Of a stretch of DNA of 42,194 nt, positions 9,259 to 17,900 are shown one piece after another (the first letter of the stretch is position 1; the number at the start of each line of letters is the position of its first letter). This DNA is from an uncultured Methylococcaceae bacterium. GTDB lineage: Bacteria > Pseudomonadota > Gammaproteobacteria > Methylococcales > Methylococcaceae. The translations under genes were made by a program, and so were the position numbers. The notes under the pieces were generated by a model, which was not told the DNA's origin, searched no databases, and saw only the letters and a list, made by a program, of their open reading frames with translations. The DNA lies in NCBI GenBank assembly GCA_903911305.1, contig CAIWDB010000434.1, positions 1 to 42,194 on the forward strand, in the 5' to 3' direction.

Positions 9259-9729
9259 ATGAGAAAAAAATTTCCCAGGGAAGTTTTGCATTCAAAAGCA
9301 GAATGGAAGAAGGTAAACATCAACATGCACGGGGAATTGGAGTCGCCAGCTCTGGAACTCAGTTACCTGAAGGGGGCCACCCACAGCGCCAAGTCATTTG
9401 AACTCCCCGATAATTTAAAGTCAGTCAACACCCCCGACATCAAAGAATTCATTGAAGAACACACCATCACAAAAATCATGCTGACGGGTCACTTGGAGAA
9501 TCCTGGCAGTGAAAATCCACACGGGTTCATCGAATATGAAATTGACGACGGTGGGATGGACATCATACTGTATCGCGTCAATGGCGAACCGCAAACCAAA
9601 CATGTCACCATCAGAATCGAAGAAGTCCACCATTTCAACAACCATGACAATAAGTGGGTTTACAATGAACTGGAAGATTTGATCGAAACTGCGGGTTTGA
9701 TCAAACACAAAGCGGCAGTCGTAGCATAG
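9259..9729 (+). CDS. Hypothetical protein, 156 residues
   Basis: I do not recognise the family. The protein begins MRKKFPREVLHSKAEWKK and is rich in charged residues, with His-rich pieces such as EEVHHFNNHDNKW and an acidic middle. No signal peptide or membrane helix is seen, so it should be cytoplasmic. I chose the ATG at 9259 rather than an upstream in-frame ATG at 9214, because a purine-rich GAGAGAGA stretch (9247-9253) lies in front of it and the upstream residues read poorly. It stands alone between glgA and the multicopper oxidase, with its own flanking non-coding DNA. The even codon pattern and absence of longer competing frames support that it is real. Confidence 0.6.
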   Translation: MRKKFPREVLHSKAEWKKVNINMHGELESPALELSYLKGATHSAKSFELPDNLKSVNTPDIKEFIEEHTITKIMLTGHLENPGSENPHGFIEYEIDDGGMDIILYRVNGEPQTKHVTIRIEEVHHFNNHDNKWVYNELEDLIETAGLIKHKAAVVA

Positions 9730-9787
9730 GCGTTTATTCTTGGGATTGTGACATCTATCGTGGCTTGACTATCTGAGAGGAGTTGCC

Positions 9788-9886
9788 ATGAAAGGAGTGA
9801 ATAACCTTCATCCTTGGGGCTGTCAGCACATTGCCAAGACCGTTAGGCAAACACTAACGCCGCTTCTTAACCCTATGTCGCAATAG
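9788..9886 (+). CDS. Possible small protein of 32 residues
   Basis: An ATG at 9788 is preceded by GAGAGGAG (9775-9782) at good spacing, one of the better ribosome binding sites in this part of the window. The ORF runs 32 codons to TAG and reads MKGVNNLHPWGCQHIAKTV and onward. It has one Cys and two His residues and no recognisable domain. It lies between the hypothetical gene and the multicopper oxidase, and could be a leader peptide or a small metal-linked protein. Real coding is unproven. Confidence 0.3.
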   Translation: MKGVNNLHPWGCQHIAKTVRQTLTPLLNPMSQ

Positions 9887-9919
9887 GACCCATTCGACCG
9901 ATGTGGTCAAGTTAGACCA

Positions 9920-9934
9920 ATTAAAAATTTTAAT
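9920..9934. promoter_or_regulatory. AT-rich palindrome upstream of the multicopper oxidase gene
   Basis: ATTAAAA and TTTTAAT flank a central A, a perfect 7-bp inverted repeat, 36 bases before the start codon of the oxidase gene. It could be a regulator site; no known copper-regulator box is seen. Confidence 0.25.
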
Positions 9935-9970
9935 ATGGGCCGAATCGGTCCAAACGAGGAGGTTAGCATC

Positions 9971-11839
9971 ATGTCAGAAACATCACGCATTGACCGTCGC
10001 AAATTTCTACAGATCGCCGGTTTCGGTGCGCTTAGCGCCGCAACTGGGCCTAAGTGGCTGTTCGCAGCCACAAATGCCCGCTATGCAAGGGAAGCGTCGC
10101 CAGACTTTCAAGCGACTGTTGAAATTGAAATCAACGCGGTAGCCACCGAAGCGCCCATCCTGCCCGGCAAACCGACTCGGGTATGGAAATATGAAGGCAA
10201 ATTGCTAAAAGGCCCGGATGGAACTGTCGCGCAATTGCCGGGGACGCATTTGGGCGCGGTGTTCTTTTTGGAGAGAGGCCAAAAAGTGCGCTTTTACTTC
10301 AAAAATGATTTGCCCGAAACGAACATCATCCACTGGCACGGTCTCCATGTGCCTCAGAACATGGATGGTCACCCGATGTACGATGTACCGGCAGGCAGCG
10401 GCTACGTCTACGAATTTCAAATTGACAATCCGGCCGGCACCTACATGTATCACGCCCATACCCATGAAAAAACCGGGCAGCAGGTTTACAAGGGGTTGGC
10501 GGGGCTAATTATCGTATCCGACCCGGATGAAAAAGCCTTGAATCTGCCTAGGGGCGAATTCGATCAACCTATCGTGTTGCAGGATCGTAATTTCGATGCT
10601 GACAACCAGTTGGTCTACGCGCAATCCATGCGTGAAAAACACATGGGTTTCTTAGGCGATGAGATGATCATCAACGGCAAGCGCCATTTTGTATTGCCGG
10701 TGGCAACCCGCCCCTATCGCTTACGCTTGCTAAACGGGTCAAACTCCAGAATCTATAAGCTTGGATGGGATGATGGCACAGCGTTGACGGTGATTGCGAC
10801 TGACGGTCATTTCTTGGAAAAACCAGTGACACGCCCTTTCGTCATGTTGGCCCCCGGTGAAAGGATTGAGCTTTGGGCTGATTTTTCAGGACGTAAAGTT
10901 GGCAGTGAGATGGTCATGAAAAGCTTGCCTTTCACTGGCGCCATGCCTGGTCATGGTGAAGGGGGTGGTGGCATGATGATGGGTGGCATGAATCACGGAG
11001 GTGAGACAGGGCCACAGGGCGGCGGCATGATGGGTGGCATGATGAACCACGGCGGCGGAACAGGGCCTCAAGGCGGCGGCATGATGGGCGGCATGATGAA
11101 CCACGGTAGCGGAACCGGGCATCAAGGCGGGGGTATGATGGGCGGCATGATGAACCATGGCGGCGGAACCGGGCCTCAAGGCGGGGGTATGATGGAACAT
11201 AAAGCCGAAGCCGCGGCAAATTCGGAAACCAAGGCCGAAGACAACCAACACGGTGGCATGGGCATGATGGGAACTTCTAAAATCCCTCAAGGCTCCGAAT
11301 ATGCCTTGTTCAAGGTGCATATCATGCGCGAAGAAAACGTATCGCTGCCGCTGCCACAGCGTTTAACCACCGTTGAACGTTATGAACGTGCGCAAGCTGA
11401 GAATCCTGACAATCCCCGCAGCATCAAAATTTCCATGATGCGAATGAACTGGCTACTCAATGGCAAGGAATTTGAAATGACATCGGCCAGCCCGGAAGAA
11501 ACTGTCAAAATGAATACGATGCAGGTCATTGAATTTGACAACGGCTATTCGCAAAGCATGGGTATGGGAATGATGTCTGGACTCCCACATCCAATGCATC
11601 TTCATGGTCAGCAATTCCAAATCATTGAGCGGGTCATCCGCGATGACCGCCGTAAAGACTATGAAACTGTCAGCAAGGGCTTCATTGATGAAGGCTGGAA
11701 GGATGTCGTGCTGGTGATGCCGGGCGAGAAAGTCACTCTGCTGAAACGCTTCGACGATTACAAAGGCTTGTTCCTCTATCATTGCCACAACCTTGAACAT
11801 GAAGAAATGGGGATGATGAGGAATTTTAACGTGGTATAG
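9971..11839 (+). CDS. Multicopper oxidase with Tat signal and Met/His-rich tandem repeat
   Basis: A 622-residue periplasmic copper oxidase of the CueO/CopA type, which probably oxidises Cu(I) or other substrates with O2. The N-terminus has a twin-arginine signal (DRRKFLQIAGFGALSAATG) followed by an Ala-rich stretch. All copper motifs are present: HWHGLH with H121 and H123, HAHTH with H161 and H163, HPMHLHG (540-546), and HCHNLEHEEMGM (604-615), giving type 1 ligands H540, C605, H610 and axial M615. Between residues 337 and 407 lies a Met/Gly/His-rich insert of four tandem units, which may bind or deliver copper. I chose the ATG at 9971 because AGGAGG lies 8 bases upstream and the Tat motif follows. 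A longer frame from 9935 is unlikely. No copper regulator or efflux gene is adjacent. Confidence 0.92.
   Translation: MSETSRIDRRKFLQIAGFGALSAATGPKWLFAATNARYAREASPDFQATVEIEINAVATEAPILPGKPTRVWKYEGKLLKGPDGTVAQLPGTHLGAVFFLERGQKVRFYFKNDLPETNIIHWHGLHVPQNMDGHPMYDVPAGSGYVYEFQIDNPAGTYMYHAHTHEKTGQQVYKGLAGLIIVSDPDEKALNLPRGEFDQPIVLQDRNFDADNQLVYAQSMREKHMGFLGDEMIINGKRHFVLPVATRPYRLRLLNGSNSRIYKLGWDDGTALTVIATDGHFLEKPVTRPFVMLAPGERIELWADFSGRKVGSEMVMKSLPFTGAMPGHGEGGGGMMMGGMNHGGETGPQGGGMMGGMMNHGGGTGPQGGGMMGGMMNHGSGTGHQGGGMMGGMMNHGGGTGPQGGGMMEHKAEAAANSETKAEDNQHGGMGMMGTSKIPQGSEYALFKVHIMREENVSLPLPQRLTTVERYERAQAENPDNPRSIKISMMRMNWLLNGKEFEMTSASPEETVKMNTMQVIEFDNGYSQSMGMGMMSGLPHPMHLHGQQFQIIERVIRDDRRKDYETVSKGFIDEGWKDVVLVMPGEKVTLLKRFDDYKGLFLYHCHNLEHEEMGMMRNFNVV
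10979..11191 (+). repeat. Four tandem 54-bp repeats coding Met/His-rich units
   Basis: Units lie at 10979-11029 (51 bp), 11030-11083, 11084-11137 and 11138-11191 (54 bp each). Each codes for a version of MGGMMNHGGGTGPQGGGM. The copies differ mostly at silent sites, with a few changes (Ser for Gly, His for Pro). They probably arose by slippage or unequal exchange inside the oxidase gene. Confidence 0.9.
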
Positions 11840-11886
11840 GCTAACCCAAGCTTTGGGGAGGTCGGTCCACTGGCTGGAATTAATAG

Positions 11887-11953
11887 CTGATGTTACGCAC
11901 GGAAGCGAAATTTGCCTATTTCCGCGCATGCCGGGAGCGTTGCGTAACGTCAG
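11887..11953. mobile_element. 67-bp MITE-like element
   Basis: The ends CTGATGTTACGCA (11887-11899) and TGCGTAACGTCAG (11941-11953) are inverted repeats that match at 12 of 13 positions. The 41-base interior has no coding capacity. The form fits a miniature inverted-repeat element. Only one copy lies in this window and no clear target-site duplication was found. Confidence 0.5.
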
Positions 11954-12001
11954 TTTATAGAAAAACCCTAACCATCTCCCCGGCCCGCGTTTGGTTAAAT
12001 T

Positions 12002-14737
12002 ATGGAAAATGATATTTTAAATGTACTCATTGTCGATGACAGCCCGGAGGATCGGGAAGTCATGCGTCGGCATTTGCTCGCTAGTTCGCCAGGGCGCTAC
12101 CAAATCACGGAAGCCGAAACCGGCGATGCACTTTTGCAAGCGATGGCGGACAAAAATCATGGGGTTCTACCTGATTGTGTCCTGCTGGATTATTACCTAC
12201 CCGACTACGACGCACCGGAATTGCTTGAAATGATGGGCGGTGCGGACAAGCCCTGCTGTCCGATTGTCGTTATCACTGGCAATTCCGGCGGCATTGATGT
12301 CCGCTCCATTCTTCGTCAGGGCGCCCAAGACTTCATCGGCAAGAGTTGGATTAACCCCGAAAGCTTATCCCGCACCATTGAAAATGCCATTGAACGGTTT
12401 GGCATGATCCGCGATCTGAGGGAGCGTGAGCAACGCCTGGCGTTGGCCTTTGATGTCAGCCACACATTCGCTTTTGAATGGGAGCCGGCCAGCGACATTG
12501 TCAAACGCACCGGCAGCGCATCGGCAATTTTGGGATTGCCTATTGAAAAAGCAATCTCCAACTTTGGGCATAGCTTCATTCAAATGGTTCACCCGGATGA
12601 CCGCCAACGTTGCCATGATCAGATAAATGCCTTGTGTGCTGAAGCGGACAGCTATCATATTGAATACCGCTTGATTCGATGCGATGGCACTGAAGTCTTC
12701 CTCAAAGAATCAGCACGTGGCTTTTTCAATGAGCAAGGACAACTTGTACGCTTAGTCGGGGCCAGCACGAATGTCACTGAACACAAGCGCGCCACGATTG
12801 CCCTGTATGAATCGGAGCAGCGTTTCCGTCAAATGGCAGAAGCGGTTGGCGACATGTTTTGGATTACATTGCCCGCATCGCAGGCTTTCTTGTATGTCAG
12901 CCCTTCCTTTGAACAGATTTGGGGCAGAAAATGTGAAGACTTGTACATCAACCCAAAACTTTGGCTGGAGGCGATCATACCCGAAGATTTGCCACATGTA
13001 ATAGAATGCGTTAATTCTTTATCGCTTGGTAAACACTATGCTGTGGAATATCGCATTAGGCGACCCGACGGTTCAATCCGATGGATCAATGAACGGGCCT
13101 ATGCGTCCCGCAGCAAGGATGGCGATATATTGCTCACCTCTGGCGTGGATTCCGATGTGACGGAATCAAAAATGATGGAAAATGCACTGCTCGAAAGCGA
13201 GGCCCGTTTTCGTACCATTTTTGAGTCATCCAGTGACGCGCTGGTGTTGTTGGACGGGAATCGGTTCATTGATTGCAACAAAGCTGTATTAAGCATCTTT
13301 GGCTGCGCCAAACTGGAAGATTTTCTATACCAATCGCCTGCCTTTTTTTCTCCCCCCTATCAACCCTGTGGCGAATCATCAGTGCTTTTAATCAAATATT
13401 GGCATGAACAAGCCCTCAACAATGGCCCGCAACGATTTGATTGGCAGTTTCGTCGCTTTGACGGAACTGAATTTGAAGCAGAAATCGTATTGAACCGTAT
13501 CGAGTTGCAGGGCAAACCCGTGATTCAATCCACTGTGCGCGACATCACCGCACGCAAAGCCATGCTAACCGCCTTGGCTGAAGCCAAAGGTCAGGCTGAA
13601 AGGGCCAATCAGGCAAAATCCCTTTTCTTGGCAAATATGAGCCATGAAATTCGCACACCGATGAATGCCATCGTTGGCCTCAGTAATTCATTGCGACAGG
13701 AGTCCATCACGCCTCAGCAAAGCAAAAAACTGGAAAAGATTTGCAAGTCCAGCCAACATTTATTAAACATCATTAACGACATTTTAGACCTGTCCAAAAT
13801 TGAAGCCGACCAATTGCAATTGGAATCCACGAATTTCGACCTGCATGAGCTAATTGATTCCATAGCCAACATAATAGGCGATTTGGTTCTGTCCAAAGGG
13901 CTGACCCTCAATACGGATTATGCAAAAGTTCCCCGCTGGTTGAACGGTGACCCAACCCGCCTCCGCCAAGCCCTGCTCAATTACGCTGGCAACGCCGTCA
14001 AATTCACCGAGCATGGCAGCATTTCCCTGCGGGTCCGGGTAATCGAGTACTTTGGCGGTGAACTGCTGGTTCGCTTTGAAGTGATAGACACTGGCATTGG
14101 TATCACATCAGAGCAATCTACCCGGATTTTCCAAGCTTTTGAGCAAGCCGACATATCCACTACACGGAAATATGGTGGAACCGGGCTAGGACTTGCCATC
14201 ACCCGTCGGTTGGCACTTTTGATGAAGGGAGAGGTTGGCATGGAGAGCGCACCGGGGATAGGTAGCACATTCTGGTTCACGGCACGCTTGCAGCCTGCCC
14301 AAGGAAGTATGCTGGAACGACCGACTATTCCTGACCTTGCTGATGCAAAAGCTGAATTAATGGCAAAACACCGTGGGGCTTCGATCCTAGTAGTGGACGA
14401 TGACGACATCAACTGTGAAATAGCCATCGAGTTGCTGACCGATGTTGGTTTGATCATTGAAACAGCGGAGGACGGTTTCCAATCCTTGGAGAAGGTGCAA
14501 GTCAAATCCTATGATGCGATCCTGATGGATATGCAGATGCCCAAAATGGGTGGGCTGGAAGCGACCCGTGCCATTAGGAGCCTGCCGGGTTTGCAAAAAA
14601 CTCCGATTATTGCCATGACCGCCAACGCTTTCGAAGAAGACCGCAAGGCGTGCGAGGAAGCGGGCATGGACGATTTCATCAGCAAACCAGTGGATCCCCA
14701 AATTCTGTATGCAGTTTTGGTTAAATGCTTAAATTGA
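12002..14737 (+). CDS. Hybrid sensor histidine kinase (REC-PAS-PAS-PAS-HisKA-HATPase-REC)
   Basis: A 911-residue soluble sensor kinase with no membrane segments. Order: receiver domain at 6-130 with phosphoacceptor D63 in LLDYYLPD; three PAS domains at about 145-265, 270-390 and 400-518, two with typical PAS/PAC ends (VTEHK and VTESK) and one ending RDITARK; HisKA with phosphorylated H548 in [16 protein letters not shown]; HATPase with [16 protein letters not shown] and GGTGLGLAI; and a second receiver at 794-910 with D843 in [13 protein letters not shown] and the conserved K895. A receiver at both ends suggests it is an intermediate in a phosphorelay that takes phosphate from another kinase or answers an outside signal. 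It stands alone, with aguA 40 bases downstream, and its partner response regulator is not next to it. Confidence 0.93.
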   Translation: MENDILNVLIVDDSPEDREVMRRHLLASSPGRYQITEAETGDALLQAMADKNHGVLPDCVLLDYYLPDYDAPELLEMMGGADKPCCPIVVITGNSGGIDVRSILRQGAQDFIGKSWINPESLSRTIENAIERFGMIRDLREREQRLALAFDVSHTFAFEWEPASDIVKRTGSASAILGLPIEKAISNFGHSFIQMVHPDDRQRCHDQINALCAEADSYHIEYRLIRCDGTEVFLKESARGFFNEQGQLVRLVGASTNVTEHKRATIALYESEQRFRQMAEAVGDMFWITLPASQAFLYVSPSFEQIWGRKCEDLYINPKLWLEAIIPEDLPHVIECVNSLSLGKHYAVEYRIRRPDGSIRWINERAYASRSKDGDILLTSGVDSDVTESKMMENALLESEARFRTIFESSSDALVLLDGNRFIDCNKAVLSIFGCAKLEDFLYQSPAFFSPPYQPCGESSVLLIKYWHEQALNNGPQRFDWQFRRFDGTEFEAEIVLNRIELQGKPVIQSTVRDITARKAMLTALAEAKGQAERANQAKSLFLANMSHEIRTPMNAIVGLSNSLRQESITPQQSKKLEKICKSSQHLLNIINDILDLSKIEADQLQLESTNFDLHELIDSIANIIGDLVLSKGLTLNTDYAKVPRWLNGDPTRLRQALLNYAGNAVKFTEHGSISLRVRVIEYFGGELLVRFEVIDTGIGITSEQSTRIFQAFEQADISTTRKYGGTGLGLAITRRLALLMKGEVGMESAPGIGSTFWFTARLQPAQGSMLERPTIPDLADAKAELMAKHRGASILVVDDDDINCEIAIELLTDVGLIIETAEDGFQSLEKVQVKSYDAILMDMQMPKMGGLEATRAIRSLPGLQKTPIIAMTANAFEEDRKACEEAGMDDFISKPVDPQILYAVLVKCLN

Positions 14738-14777
14738 AAGTAAAATTGTTTTCTAGTATTCCCAATTGGAAACCCCA

Positions 14778-15824
14778 ATGACTGAACATTCCCCAATACA
14801 CTTCCCTCCCGAATGGGCACAACAATCTGCCGTGTTACTGGCTTGGCCCCACGCGCAAAGCGAATTCAACCCTTGGCGAACCGATGTCGAAGCCACTTAT
14901 GAAGAAATCGCCATTGCGGTTTCGCAACGTCAGCGGCTCATCATCGCCTGTAACGATGACACCTTGCGCGATCAGGTCGCTTCTCGGTTAAAGCCCTATC
15001 TTGGCTCAATTAGCTTCGCGAAACTGCCTTATGACCTTGAGTGGGTTCGCGATACCGCCCCGTTGACCGTGGAGATTGGGCAAAAAGCTAAATTGTTGGA
15101 TTTCCGCTTTAATAATTGGGGTGACAAATATGAATTCGACAATGATGTGGCATTTGCCCGCAACCTTTACAAATCGGGCGCCATTGGCAAAACTTCAATG
15201 GAAACCGTTGATTTTGTGTTGGAAGGCGGCAGCTTGGAAACCGACGGTGAAGGTACTTTGCTCACGACGGCTCGCTGTTTGCTAAACCCCAATAGAAACC
15301 CAGAATTGAATCAAAGCCAGATAGAGGAACAGCTTAAATCATCCTTCGGTCTGCAACGTGTTTTATGGCTCCATCATGGCTTTGCCGAAGGGGATGACAC
15401 TGATGCCCATGTGGATACACTGGCAAGGTTCTGTTCCCCCGACACCATTGCCTATACCGCTTCAAACGACAGCGAAGACCCCATCCATGGGGAACTCAAA
15501 GCCATGGAGGACGAATTAAAGGCATTTCGCACCGCCGCAGGCAAACCTTACACACTGGTTCCCCTGCCTGTCCCCAAACCGATTTACAGTGAAGAAGGCG
15601 AACGCTTGCCCGCCACCTACGCCAACTTTCTCATCATTAACAAAGCGGTTTTAATTCCAGTGTACGACGATGATGAAGACGCCACCGCTTTCATCCGCTT
15701 GTCAAAATGTTTTCCCGACCGTGATTTGATTGGCATTGCCGCAACCCCATTGATTCGTCAATATGGAAGCATTCACTGTATGACGATGCAATTTCCTAAA
15801 TCCTTGGTATTGCCTGAACTATGA
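14778..15824 (+). CDS. aguA: Agmatine deiminase
   Basis: This 348-residue enzyme turns agmatine into N-carbamoylputrescine and ammonia in the cytoplasm. It belongs to the PAD_porph family: WVRDTAPL holds the substrate-binding D92, HVDTLARF the catalytic H211, and SIHCMTMQ the nucleophilic C334. The usual Gly-rich run before the catalytic Cys is reduced here to YGSIHC, as in many proteobacterial members. I chose the ATG at 14778 rather than the in-frame TTG at 14766. It overlaps aguB by 4 bases (ATGA at 15821-15824), so both are made from one transcript and together convert agmatine to putrescine. No arginine decarboxylase gene is in the window. Confidence 0.93.
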   Translation: MTEHSPIHFPPEWAQQSAVLLAWPHAQSEFNPWRTDVEATYEEIAIAVSQRQRLIIACNDDTLRDQVASRLKPYLGSISFAKLPYDLEWVRDTAPLTVEIGQKAKLLDFRFNNWGDKYEFDNDVAFARNLYKSGAIGKTSMETVDFVLEGGSLETDGEGTLLTTARCLLNPNRNPELNQSQIEEQLKSSFGLQRVLWLHHGFAEGDDTDAHVDTLARFCSPDTIAYTASNDSEDPIHGELKAMEDELKAFRTAAGKPYTLVPLPVPKPIYSEEGERLPATYANFLIINKAVLIPVYDDDEDATAFIRLSKCFPDRDLIGIAATPLIRQYGSIHCMTMQFPKSLVLPEL

Positions 15825-16708
15825 AGAAAACCTTAACCGTTGCCTTGGCCCAACATGCCTGCGGTTCCACACGGGAAGCCAACCTAGCCGAATCAGTGAA
15901 GCATATCCGACTAGCCAAACAGTCAGGTGCTGAATTGGTGTTATTGCCAGAACTGCATGTAGGGCCTTATTTTTGCCAAATCGAAGACACCGAAAACTTT
16001 GAATTGGCCGAACCCATCCCCGGACCCACCACCGAGGAGTTGGGACAGCTTGCCAAGTCGTTGGGCATCGTGATTGTGGCCTCTTTGTTTGAGCGCCGCG
16101 CACCGGGGCTTTATCACAATACCGCCGTAGTGCTGGAAAAAGACGGCACATTGGCGGGTAAATACCGCAAGATGCATATTCCCGACGACCCCGGCTACTA
16201 TGAAAAATTTTATTTCACTCCCGGTGACATCGGCTTCAAACCCATTCAAACCTCAGTGGGGAAACTGGGTTTGTTGGTTTGTTGGGATCAATGGTATCCT
16301 GAGGCGGCAAGGCTGATGGCCCTTTCCGGTGCAGACTTGCTGCTTTACCCCACGGCGATAGGCTGGAATCCCGAAGATACGGAAGCAGAACGGCAACGCC
16401 AACTTGACGCTTGGATCACCGTCCAACGCGGTCATGCGGTCGCCAACGGCTTGCCGGTGCTTTCGTGCAACCGCATTGGTCACGAACCCGACCCGAGTCC
16501 GAATAGCCAAGGGATACAATTTTGGGGCAATAGCTTTGTGGCAGGGCCGCAGGGGGAATTTTTAGCCCATGCCAATGCCCAAGAATGCAAACTCATCACC
16601 GTGGAACTGAACCTTAAGCGTTCGGAAGATGTGCGCAGAATCTGGCCTTTCCTGCGTGACCGCCGGATTGATGAATACGGCGGGTTGGTAAAGCGGTTTT
16701 TAGATTAA
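15821..16708 (+). CDS. aguB: N-carbamoylputrescine amidase
   Basis: A 295-residue nitrilase-superfamily enzyme that hydrolyses N-carbamoylputrescine to putrescine, CO2 and ammonia. The catalytic triad is complete: E44 in LLPELHVGPY, K117 in KYRKMHIPDD and C154 in LLVCWDQWYPEAAR. Length matches the family (about 290). The ATG overlaps the stop of aguA, which fixes the start and the operon. This is the second step of the agmatine route to polyamines. Confidence 0.95.
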   Translation: MKKTLTVALAQHACGSTREANLAESVKHIRLAKQSGAELVLLPELHVGPYFCQIEDTENFELAEPIPGPTTEELGQLAKSLGIVIVASLFERRAPGLYHNTAVVLEKDGTLAGKYRKMHIPDDPGYYEKFYFTPGDIGFKPIQTSVGKLGLLVCWDQWYPEAARLMALSGADLLLYPTAIGWNPEDTEAERQRQLDAWITVQRGHAVANGLPVLSCNRIGHEPDPSPNSQGIQFWGNSFVAGPQGEFLAHANAQECKLITVELNLKRSEDVRRIWPFLRDRRIDEYGGLVKRFLD

Positions 16709-16735
16709 AGTGGATCAACGCAACAGACAAATACC

Positions 16736-17785
16736 ATGAACAAAAGAAAATTCGAACGCGATTCAGATGACAAAATAATTGCCGGTGTGTGCGGTGGATT
16801 GGCACGCTATTTTGGGGTCAGCTCCAAACTCATCCGTTTCCTGTTTTTCGTTTCGGCTTTTTTCTATGGATTCACTTTCGTGATCTATATCTTGTTTTGG
16901 CTGATTGGGCCATTGCGTCGATCAACCCGGGAAAACCTGACTCGGGATTTACGCAAAAAAGCAAGGAATTTGGATAAGCTGGTCGAAGACACCTGCGCCC
17001 GTGTAAGCCTGCCGAAACTGTCTAGCCGCTTGAAAAGTGTGCATGAAATGATTGAACCGCTACTGCCTGAATTGGAAAGCAAGTCTCTCAACAAAGAACC
17101 GGAACTGCGTCCAGTCTATAATGCCGCCTTGGTGCATTTGCCCGAACTGTTGGAAAACTTCTTACGGTTGCCCTCAAACTACGCTCAAGGCCAACCGATC
17201 AGCGGAGTCAAAACCGCTCAAGACCATTTATACGACGAATTGGAAAAACTGGAACGAACCTTGGTCAACGTCACCAAAGGCCGTTATGGACAAAAATTCG
17301 CCCGGTCAGTCGATGCACTGGATAGTATTAACGCACGCTACGAAGATGATCCGACCGCACCCTATCGGTTGAAACTTGAATCCCTACAAAGCCGAATGGC
17401 AAGTCGTTTGGACCCCGAGGCGACGGCAAAGCTGGAAAACATCAAAAACGCTTTAATCGCTGCATTGGGCCGTCTGATGCAAACGGTTGACGAGTCCGAT
17501 GCGAATCTTTACAACGTCAAACAGATTGCCTTGGAATATCTGCCCAACACCATAGACAAATATCTTGCCCTGCCTCAAGGATTGGCCGACAACGAACCAT
17601 TGTCGCAAGGCAAAACCGCACAAGCCGCGTTTCATGAACAATTGAACGTGCTTGACGGTGCATTGAATCGAATGGTCACTAGCCTGTATCAAGAAGATGC
17701 ACAAGGCTTGTTCGTGCATGGCCATTTTTTACGCGACAAGTTCCTTGACGGCCAAATGGAGTGGATGGGAAATGACAAATCATAA
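16736..17785 (+). CDS. PspC-domain membrane protein with an internally duplicated C-terminal half
   Basis: The 349-residue protein opens with a PspC domain (residues 1-62: KIIAGVCGGLARYFGV, then a hydrophobic segment at about 33-60). PspC domains sit in the inner membrane and in enteric bacteria take part in the envelope stress response. The rest (62-349) is soluble and largely helical. Two stretches, about 127-187 and 258-318, are clearly related: both run YN....LP..L..YL.LP...A...P.S..KTAQ......L..L...L. They code for a repeated module that I know only from uncharacterised proteins. No pspA or pspB lies nearby. The role is unknown; envelope sensing or scaffolding is an inference. A small ORF overlaps its last 14 bases. 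Confidence 0.8.
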   Translation: MNKRKFERDSDDKIIAGVCGGLARYFGVSSKLIRFLFFVSAFFYGFTFVIYILFWLIGPLRRSTRENLTRDLRKKARNLDKLVEDTCARVSLPKLSSRLKSVHEMIEPLLPELESKSLNKEPELRPVYNAALVHLPELLENFLRLPSNYAQGQPISGVKTAQDHLYDELEKLERTLVNVTKGRYGQKFARSVDALDSINARYEDDPTAPYRLKLESLQSRMASRLDPEATAKLENIKNALIAALGRLMQTVDESDANLYNVKQIALEYLPNTIDKYLALPQGLADNEPLSQGKTAQAAFHEQLNVLDGALNRMVTSLYQEDAQGLFVHGHFLRDKFLDGQMEWMGNDKS

Positions 17786-17900
17786 CCCGTTTGGATCATA
17801 TGTACCCCGTGAAGATCGGAGCCATAAGCGTGCGATATTGCATTTGGCTCACGGTAGGCTTAAACCCTTGCTGCGGGAATTTGACGGTTTGAGACAATAA
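17772..17900 (+). CDS. Small protein of 42 residues, coupled to the cytosine methyltransferase gene
   Basis: The ATG at 17772 lies inside the end of the PspC gene and is preceded by GGAG and a further GGGAA. The ORF runs 42 codons and its TAA shares one base with the ATG of the methyltransferase gene (TAATG). The product is basic, beginning MTNHNPFGSYVPRED and ending in RLKPLLREFDGLRQ, with a likely helix at the end. I do not recognise it. It is too short for a classic controller (C) protein. Its position and tight coupling suggest it is translated with the restriction-modification genes. Confidence 0.5.
   Translation: MTNHNPFGSYVPREDRSHKRAILHLAHGRLKPLLREFDGLRQ

Noticed and set aside
10979-11191. 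Regular repeats that might be taken for a CRISPR array
   Set aside because: The units are directly adjacent without unique spacers, and all are in frame inside a gene.
10886-11320. Minus-strand ORF rich in His and Ala over the oxidase repeat region
   Set aside because: It is the complement of the Met/His-rich tandem repeats; the plus-strand oxidase frame with all copper motifs is the real one.
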